From Ailanthus altissimus (taxonomy: Eukaryota; Streptophyta; Magnoliopsida; Sapindales; Simaroubaceae): a DNA stretch of 64,000 nt. The first letter of the stretch is position 1, and the number at the start of each line of letters is the position of its first letter. Position numbers and translations under genes: made by a program. Below are positions 57,034 through 64,000 of the stretch, in pieces. Location of the stretch: the NCBI GenBank assembly GCA_946807835.1, contig OX327690.1, positions 29,854,501 through 29,918,500 on the forward strand, read 5' to 3'. The notes beneath the pieces are model-generated. The model ran no database searches. It saw nothing but the letters and a program-made list of their open reading frames with translations, and was not told the origin of the DNA.

Positions 57034-58483
57034 TTTCTTCTATCAAGGGAATGAGAGTTTCTTATAGCACACCAATAATTCCCACCTCCCTAGTTAATGC
57101 AATGGTCTTTCTCAGATTGAATCTTTTCACTTTTTGATTTGTAGTTAAATTTTGAGATTGTCCCTTAATAGGCATTGGTAGCCCTGGCTTAGAGACAACC
57201 ATTTCTTAATCTTTCATTGTAGTCACTTTAGTCCAAGCTTGCTCTGGGTCTGGCTGTTCCTCCACCAATTCTTCTTTGTGAGAGGTCTCCACTAAAACAT
57301 CATTGACAACATTATCCATTTCAATCATCTTGTTATTCTAAGAAAGATTTTTTACTCTTTATACTTGCTTAATCTTCGTGCAGTTCCTTTTCTTATGGCC
57401 AAATTGTTTGCATTTAGGGCAAACAATTAACTTCCATTCATAGACCACCATTTGCCTTATAGTAGTTCCCATTTCATCTTTTAAAATCACCTCTCTTGAA
57501 AACTCACCCGTAACATCCATTTAACTATAACCCTAGCATAGCCCAATTTTGTTCTATTTAGCATGCATTGATTATAATATTTTGGTGTTCTTAAGGAACT
57601 AATAATGCGACTCAACATTGAGGGCTTCAGAATTCCCAAGACAATCTGGGAAATTATACCCAAATAGGAACTATATGTATACTTTGCCACATCCATTACC
57701 ATTCTAAGTTTTCAACATTTTACAATTAGCAAAAGATTATCAAAAGTAATAGGTTCATTTGCTACTGCTTCTTTTAGTCTTAATTCATTCATAAAGTTAA
57801 ACAAACAAAAACCATTATTAATAAGGTGGATCGAAAGCAGTCCATACCATTTTTATTGTTTCATTACAAATGCCTGCAATCACTAGAGGTGCGGTGAAAG
57901 TCCATACACAGCTAATTAGTGCATGTTTCCATCGATGCTTTTCTTCAACAAGTTCTTTAGAATAAAATTTCACCACTCTCTGGACATTGATAATTGTTAG
58001 CGCAGTAAACTCCAAATCACTAACAGGGGAGTGGAATTGATTGTCAAAAAACAAGGATGTCAACAGCTTGAGCGGAGCTTGATACTGCCCATCTATCTTC
58101 GGCTGCAAATCAAATTCCTTCGACCTATTATGTACTGTTCTGGGGAGCTCAGCAAAATCATCCACAGTAACAGGGAATAGCACAATATCACCATTAATCG
58201 GCGGATGGAGATCAGTTGTTCCCTCACCAACAGCATGAACCGCAGTAGCCAGATCATTGCAAGCAGTAGAATCAGCAACAGATGTAGCCAAATCAAACAT
58301 TGGCAGACCGAGAGACTCTGGTTGGCTAGAATCCTCATTCGTCGCAGTCGAAGGGCCATCCAAAGCAAATTCGCTGGTGTCTAGGAAGGATAGCAGCGTC
58401 GTTAGGGATGAGCTAGTCTTCGAGCAGTGGCGAGACGAAGCAGACGATGTTCTGTCATATTTTTTCTTCCCATGGGACACGGC
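57034..58483 (-). pseudogene. LINE 2 ORF1 (gag-like)
   Basis: The first 220 codons are open (58480-57818): a Ser/Thr-rich start, FALDGPSTATNE and a long low-complexity segment, then QAPLKLLTSLFFDNQF. Broken frames then give the DUF4283-like end with MLSRIISSLRTPKYYNQCML and TKLGYARVIVKW (57630-57510), the same as LSRIASSLGS...LAFARVLVEM in LINE 1. A zinc knuckle C-P-K-C...G-H-K...C is at about 57420-57380. The start is uncertain: MGRKN and MSHGKKK frames overlap. Confidence 0.82.
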
Positions 58484-58620
58484 ATAGGATAGCTGGGCTA
58501 TCGTGCGCCGAGAGAGAAAACACTTTTTTCTAATTAAACAGTTTACTTAAAGAGTATAAAAACTATATATTATTTAATAAAATAATAAGATTAGACTCAT
58601 GTACAAGAACCACATATTAT

Positions 58621-58965
58621 TTAATGTTTATGCATATTCAAACTCACGTCTTCGTAACAATTTTTATCATACGTTATTTTATTTTTATGCATACTCATAC
58701 TCACGCCTCATCACTTAACATTTACACATGTTTAAACTCATACTTTTATAATAATAATTATATATCATTTAACAATTATGTAACTTTAAACTCACATCTT
58801 CACAATATTTCTCATCATACATTATTTAATATTTATACACGCTTAAACCCATATCTCATCATTTAATAATTAAGTACACTCTGACTAACATTTTTACAAA
58901 TATTCTTATTATACATTACTTAATAGGTAGGCATACTTAAACTCATACTTTTTACAATATGATGA
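58621..58965 (+). repeat. Degenerate minisatellite, about 27-bp module
   Basis: Seven copies of a module like TTAATATTTATRCATRCTTA followed by AACTCA start near 58621, 58677, 58715, 58768, 58826, 58863 and 58918. Spacing alternates between about 37 and about 55 bases. AT-rich, non-coding. Confidence 0.75.
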
Positions 58966-59440
58966 TTTGAAGTTTTCACATGAAGAGAAAAAATATTTAC
59001 AGTTTTGAATCTTTGCCAAATCTTGAACTCTTAACTAACTATTTTTATAGGGTGTGCAAACTTTATTATCTAAATAAAATAATAGAGTGCCTCTAAAAAA
59101 AAAATTTTAAAGAGAATTTATCGTTACATTTTTATAAGAAGTAGCAAGTGAAACGAGGGTATCACACCATTTATTAATGAATTTAATATAATTTTGTCAT
59201 ACGTATATTTATTTTAAAATACACTAATTATATTAATGATAATTCTATTTATAAAAAAATAAAAGCCGTTTTAGAATTTTATTAAGTTAACCTCCGTCCA
59301 TCCAATTTCGTTATTGTTCACATGTTAAAGTAAAAAATGACAAAATGGCCATTTATTTTGGACAATTACCACGCCCATTTGTTTTCAAGATCATGATAAA
59401 CTATTGTTGTAATTATACAACAAAAAGTAAGTGATTAAGT

Positions 59441-60215
59441 GCATGTTTGGTTGGATTTTTTTTATTGATTAAAAGAGTTTTTTTTTAATGTCAAAAGATT
59501 TTTTTAAAAATTTTGATAGTGTTTGATTACAATTAGAGAAGAATTTGTTAAGATTAAAAAATTATTTTGTCTCTATTTGTAAAAGTTTAAATTTTGAGAT
59601 TTTAGAAGTATAATTTTTTGAACTTTTTTTAATATGTGTATAATGTCATATATACCTTAATGATATTTTTATAGTGTATCTTTAACAAAAATGAACCCTA
59701 TTCAAATAATATATTTTCAATATTCTCTTAAAAATTATTATATCTCTATAACCATCATATTTTTATAAAAATTTACCAACATATTTTGTTGATTATGTTA
59801 ATTTTCAAACAAAAATAAGTATCATTTTATTTTCAATTATTATACTAAATATAATAATTTATATTGATTCATCGATTACTATGTATTAGTTTTACTTAAT
59901 TATTGTGTTTTAAGATATTGATTTTTAGAAAATACAAGATAAATTTAAATTTATATATAAAAAAATTAAAATTTTTAGAATTTAAATATAAATTTTATTA
60001 AGTATCATTTTTAATAATTTAATAATAAATAAATATTTTTAATAATGTATAATCAAACATTTTAATATTTTAAAAATATTTTTTTAATTGATAATCAAAT
60101 AATTAATAATTTTTTAAAAAAATTTATTTCTAAATATTTATTTTTAAAATTTTTATTTTTAAAATTTTTATTTAAAAAATTCAACTAAACAAATTATAAT
60201 TCTTTTGTCAAATAT
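59441..60215. mobile_element. Possible AT-rich MITE
   Basis: Left end GCATGTTTGGTTGGATTTTT and right end, reverse-complemented, TTTGTTTAGTTGAATTTTTT are imperfect inverted repeats around a coding-free AT-rich core, a form common among plant MITEs. No target-site duplication was confirmed. Confidence 0.4.
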
Positions 60216-61327
60216 CAACACAGGCTTAGGCTTATTGAAGAAAAAAATTAAGCCCATGTTAATGTTGACAGGCTGGCCCAAGTAAGAGTGCAACCCTTAG
60301 TTATCGTCTATAACACGTCACCCATGTAAATCTTTCTTCTTCTTTTTTCCGAACTCTTTTTTAAAATCAATTTTTTTTCCAACTCGCTTTCATGATTTAA
60401 TATTGTTTTTTTTTTCTTTTTTCATATTTCTCTTATATGGAATTCATTGAAATATCATTGTTGGATGATCATAATTTTCCGTATCCACATTTTCTTTTCA
60501 TTTACTGAAAAAATATTTATACTCATTTTTTCTAAGTAGCATAGTCTTCATCTAAAACTCAAAGTCAGAAACTAAATTTCATCATATTCTTTATAGACAT
60601 ATTGGTCATCCAAGTTTCCATTTGGAACTGCGATGCTATGACTTTGAAAAACTCAATTGCTATGAAATAGAATTGTTAATTGTGAAATTAAAATGATAAG
60701 TATTTAATAAATATAACGTTTGAAGTAAATTTACATATTTTTGAATATTTTTCATATAAATTTTGTTAAATGAAACTAAACTTTTAAATAGTTATAAATA
60801 CTTTAAATTTTGTATCTTGTACTTATAAAGTTGAGTAAGAGTGAAGCAATTTTAATAAAATCTAAGTTGCAAAATAAAGGTTGAAACCAAAAAAGAAAAT
60901 ATTGAACGTTGCTAGAATGGTTCTTAATACACTTTTGGCCTGCGAAGTTTCTTATCTCTATCTAATTTTTTTTATAAAAAATTAAACTTTTAAATAATCA
61001 CAATTAAAATTTAATACCTTCCGAAATGGATAAGCATGAGAGATTGTTTTTCCCCTTTTAGAAGAAGATAAGCATGACAGATAGGAGTACTTAGAGACAC
61101 TGAAGCAAGTTAAGTAAGTATAACAAGCTAAAAATGTTAAGATAGCTGGGAAATGCAAACGTGTTACCATCTTATTCCTTATCAATACTTCCCATAATTT
61201 GTCTACAATGACATATTTGATATTTATTTTTTGACTTTCTAGGTCCTTAGGGATGATACTACTTCTGGGTAAAAGATGAGGAGTCTTAAGAAATTAAAAA
61301 AAAAAATGATCGAAAACTTAATCAACA

Positions 61328-61356
61328 AAGAAGAAGAAGAAGAAGAAGAAGAAGAA
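61328..61356 (+). repeat. (GAA)n microsatellite
   Basis: About nine uninterrupted GAA/AAG triplets. Confidence 0.95.
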
Positions 61357-62300
61357 ACGAAACAAGGAGCTAACGAGATCGAACTCCGGAGATGATATCA
61401 TCCACAGAACTAAAAAAGTTTAAAAGCCGAAGCATGATGGGGGAGCTTTTAGGGGTTGGCAAGTACCCTGGATTGTGGCGTCTACATCAAACGGCTTGTA
61501 ATTGATTGGACTACTCTTTAGTCGAATCATTGATTCAAACAACAATTTAAAAGGAAATATTTTAACGAGAAAGAGAAACGCTGAAGGAATTGACTATAAT
61601 GCCAAGAATTTGAATTAAGCAAGTATTAACTACAATCACGCAATCGATGATGATTATGATAGTGATGCCGCACCTACTTAATTAGGGTTTGAATCCATCA
61701 AAAAGACTCATAAAGTGGGTTTATACTCTTGTTCAACGAAGATTACGAGCCTTATGCTTATTATTACTGTATACATGTGATTTTAAAATAAAACAATGTT
61801 ATATTTTTTAAATAATATTTCAAATTTTATATTTTAAATAATAGTCAAATAATTATTAAGTGATAAAATAAAATAATAATTAATTTTAAAAATTATATTA
61901 TTTTATTATCTAATAATTATTTAATATATCAATTTAAAATAAAATTTTTTAAATATCAATTAATAAATGTATCGTTACTCTTTTATAGTGACTACTATAT
62001 GAAGTTTAGTAAGTTTACAAACACTTCGTATAGTGATGATTTCATGCACATCCAAGCAAAGCTCAAAGACAATCAGATGCATGCATATGAAAATGAGCTA
62101 ACAAGTTTAGGTTTGCGGTGATGGCAACTGGCAAGCGCCACTTGGCGAGACCTCGGTGCATGCGTGATGCGCCGGCTTGAATGGCTTTTGACTTCAATTT
62201 TGGCCGGCGACCGATGTGTACAAATACAAAAACTCATGCTAACTACTAAATATTAGGCAGCTTTATTATAAAATAAGACTCCTCTCCCTCAATAAAGAAA

Positions 62301-62809
62301 AAAGATTAACAAACTAGTGCTTCTGTTGCGCCAACTCCTAGAAAAAGCAGGAACTTGGAAACCCTGTAAAGCACTCACAATATACATTTTCCTCTTTCCT
62401 CTTTTTCCTTCTTCTTCTCCTTCTATTTTGTCCTGGTTAACTCTTCCTTTCTCCATAACTTTTTCAATGAGAGAGCTGGCCATGAGCTCATTATCACCAT
62501 CTCAATATTTATTGTCATCCTTACAACTAAGCAGCAGCACTCTTGCTTTCTTTGGATTCGCTTTTTCACTTAGTTGCCATTTTGTATTGTCATTTTCATT
62601 TCCATGAACTAAACTGGAGGTGGGGTTTTTAAATTTTAATTTCAATTCTTGAACCAACTCACGGGACTTACATGGAGACAATAAACAGTACGTCCCTTTT
62701 AAATATATATCTCTAAAAAAATCTTAATTCCTCGAGTTCTTTTTATATGGTTTTTGTGTTTCATTTAGTATTATTCTAAGTCGTTTTTGGGTTCTGGGTG
62801 TGCGTGAAA
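62301..62809 (+). promoter_or_regulatory. Upstream region of the RING gene
   Basis: TA-rich AAATATATATC near 62701 may serve as a TATA box about 110 bases before the ATG; CT-rich stretches at 62390-62460 resemble plant core-promoter Y-patches. A 96-codon open frame at 62317-62607 is Leu/Ser/Phe-rich and has no known domain; it may be an upstream ORF or chance. Confidence 0.4.
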
Positions 62810-63526
62810 ATGAGTCAACTCAGTTTAATATTGCAGGAATCGCTTAGCAGAGAAAGAGAGGCGAGAACGATCCTGACTTTGCTGAGGGAGAAAATGGACG
62901 GCGTTAATGGAATCAGGAGGAGAAGAAGAAGTCTTAAAGAACGGCTGGGATTAAAAAGCTTGGGCTGTTGTGGGGCCACCTGGGATTTCAGACCAAACAC
63001 CATTAACGTAAGCGACAGTGAAGACGAAGCAGAACAACAGCACCGCGAACAACGACAACCAGAGCAACAAGAAACAAACCCGGGTCAAGACCGGTCCGAT
63101 AACATGCCAAGACCGGAATGCGTGGACCGCATCCGGGTAATTTCGGGTGGAATGAATCTAGCGGCGGCTTTGGCAGCAGAGAGACACTTGCGGGCAGCTG
63201 ACGGAACTAATAACGTAGTGGGTCCCGCTTCCGATAATAATAATAATAATGTGGGTCCCGGGGGAACAGCACCGGAGACGCCGTTGAGGGTGTCGTTGAT
63301 GAGGCTGTTGGCGGAAACGGACGTCTGTGATGCGGATGAGAAAGCGGGAGCGGGAGAAGTGGGAGTTGATACGGTGTGCTGCGTGTGCATGGGGAGAAAG
63401 AAAGGCGCGGCTTTTATCCCATGTGGGCACACTTTTTGTAGGGTGTGTTCGAGGGAGCTGCGGTTGAATCGAGGGTCTTGTCCCCTCTGCAACCGTTCAA
63501 TCCTCGAAATCCTCGACATTTTCTAA
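62810..63526 (+). CDS. RING-HC finger protein, probable E3 ubiquitin ligase
   Basis: A single-exon 238-residue protein. RING-HC domains bind E2 enzymes and pass ubiquitin to substrates. The C-terminal C3HC4 RING is complete: Cys190-x2-Cys193, Cys205-x-His207, Cys210-x2-Cys213 and Cys224-x2-Cys227 (core PCGHTFCRVCSREL and CPLCNRSI), ending 11 residues before the stop. Residues 1-30 form a Leu/Arg-rich helix (SLILQESLSREREARTIL), followed by a basic RRRRR cluster. About 70-100 is a Glu/Gln-rich acidic region with DSEDEAEQQ, and an Asn run lies near 150. I chose ATG at 62810; an upstream GTG in frame is not a plausible start. GC-rich relative to its flanks, without damage. No signal peptide. The substrate is unknown. 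Confidence 0.88.
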   Translation: MSQLSLILQESLSREREARTILTLLREKMDGVNGIRRRRRSLKERLGLKSLGCCGATWDFRPNTINVSDSEDEAEQQHREQRQPEQQETNPGQDRSDNMPRPECVDRIRVISGGMNLAAALAAERHLRAADGTNNVVGPASDNNNNNVGPGGTAPETPLRVSLMRLLAETDVCDADEKAGAGEVGVDTVCCVCMGRKKGAAFIPCGHTFCRVCSRELRLNRGSCPLCNRSILEILDIF

Positions 63527-64000
63527 TGATAGCAATGATGATGACGACGACGGCGACACAGCCTCGAGATTCATATGCGACTGTATTGATTGGTTTTAAT
63601 GGAGACCAAAGATCGATGGGTAGTTGCAAGAACGGAGATTTTGCCATGAAATTTCATTTTTATAATTTGTAATGAAATACGGGTTTAGTTTTTTTGTAAT
63701 CACTTGTGTGTTGATAGGGAAGAATTATGAACTAATAATTCTTTCATTAGTTATAATTCTGATGTAATTAATCAACATTAATAGTATAATCTTATTAAAC
63801 TATTTTAATTAAATTGTGTATGAGTTGCTTTATTTAATCGACAATGGCATCTTTATAACTCTTGAATCGAGTGTTGACCTTAACATCATTGCAACAATAC
63901 AACATTTTTCACAAAGTCAAAGCATATATTGAAAAAAATTTGTTTCCATTAATAAATAAATTGTTAAATAGGATCACAACTTAGCCTATATCCTAATTGT
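63527..64000. other. 3' flank of the RING gene
   Basis: No gene seen. AT-rich, with AATGAAAT-type words near 63670 that could serve as polyadenylation signals. Confidence 0.5.

Larger units (their letters stand above)
50571..58604 (-). mobile_element. LINE 2: L1-type element split by a solo LTR
   Basis: A minus-strand relative of LINE 1. The poly(A) tail is the T-run at 50571-50579. ORF1, endonuclease, RT and zf-RVT follow in LINE 1 order, but after RT the sequence leaves the LINE at 54527 and resumes at 51713. AAGAACCA occurs at 50563-50570 and 58605-58612 as a probable 8-bp target-site duplication. Without the insertion the LINE is about 5.2 kb. Stops and frameshifts are frequent, so it is dead. 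The 5' end is less certain because about 100 AT-rich bases precede ORF1. Confidence 0.88.
58966..62300. other. AT-rich intergenic DNA
   Basis: No gene is supported. It contains a possible MITE (59441-60215), a (GAA)n tract (about 61328-61356) and otherwise A/T-run DNA. A GC-richer patch at 61370-61500 and another at 62110-62210 contain no recognisable coding frame. Confidence 0.6.

Noticed and set aside
58257..58487. Plus-strand open frame of 76 codons
   Set aside because: Antisense shadow of LINE 2 ORF1.
62317..62607. Leu/Ser/Phe-rich 96-codon frame before the RING gene
   Set aside because: Composition follows CT-rich promoter DNA; no homologue recognised and no splice link to the RING frame needed.
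63085..63519. 144-codon minus-strand frame
   Set aside because: Antisense to the RING gene; GC-rich DNA gives few stops, and no domain is present.
1..64000. CRISPR arrays, operons, riboswitches, rRNA or tRNA genes
   Set aside because: None seen; introns and retrotransposons mark a plant nuclear genome, and no cloverleaf-like sequence with good boxes A and B was found by eye.

Overview
The window is nuclear DNA of a flowering plant, most likely a eudicot. Genes have introns with GT..AG borders, intergenic DNA is very AT-rich, and most of the sequence is retrotransposon debris of standard plant lineages (Ty3/gypsy, Ty1/copia, L1-type LINE, MULE). I cannot name the species. Only two host genes look intact: a three-exon minus-strand gene for a plastid fibrillin / plastid-lipid-associated protein (47580-49949) and a single-exon plus-strand RING-finger gene (62810-63526). 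A third host gene, an ITN1-like ankyrin-repeat/PGG protein (29821-38691), is a pseudogene with one nonsense codon and one frameshift, and has a copia element in intron 3.

Layout. 1-2002: AT-rich, with small tandem repeats. 2003-5584: non-autonomous Ty3/gypsy chromovirus with both LTRs, gag, protease and a chromodomain remnant but no RT, RNase H or integrase core. 5585-11850: AT-rich spacer holding a PGG-domain relic (about 7257), a solo LTR (about 7408-8485) and a relic of the ankyrin-gene promoter (about 9165-9340). 11851-17369: LINE 1 (plus strand), complete in outline, with a target-site duplication. About 17414-29275: a large decayed minus-strand Ty3/gypsy element with 5' LTR, gag start, integrase tail, an antisense gene with its own promoter, and 3' LTR. 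It is interrupted by a solo LTR (18679-20708) and by two inverted copies of one TIR-like element (23426-25413 and 27727-29035).

29821-38691: ankyrin pseudogene, with copia 1 at 32042-36971. 38692-44400: AT-rich DNA with GC-rich word clusters, a MuDR-type transposase relic (40256-41720) and parts of other elements. 44400-46930: truncated copia 2. 47580-50270: fibrillin gene and promoter. 50571-58604: LINE 2 (minus strand), split by a 2.8-kb solo LTR (51714-54527). 58621-62300: a minisatellite, a possible MITE and spacer. 62810-63526: RING gene.

The host genes do not form a pathway. The window reads as a decayed tandem ankyrin cluster that took up layers of insertions, between ordinary genes. 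Nothing here demands a new defence or metabolic system. The most unusual structures are the gypsy element with a promoter-driven antisense gene, and arrays of short GC-rich pseudo-palindromes placed just upstream of TATA boxes in several unrelated elements. All homology calls come from reading motifs and alignments by eye; no database search was run.
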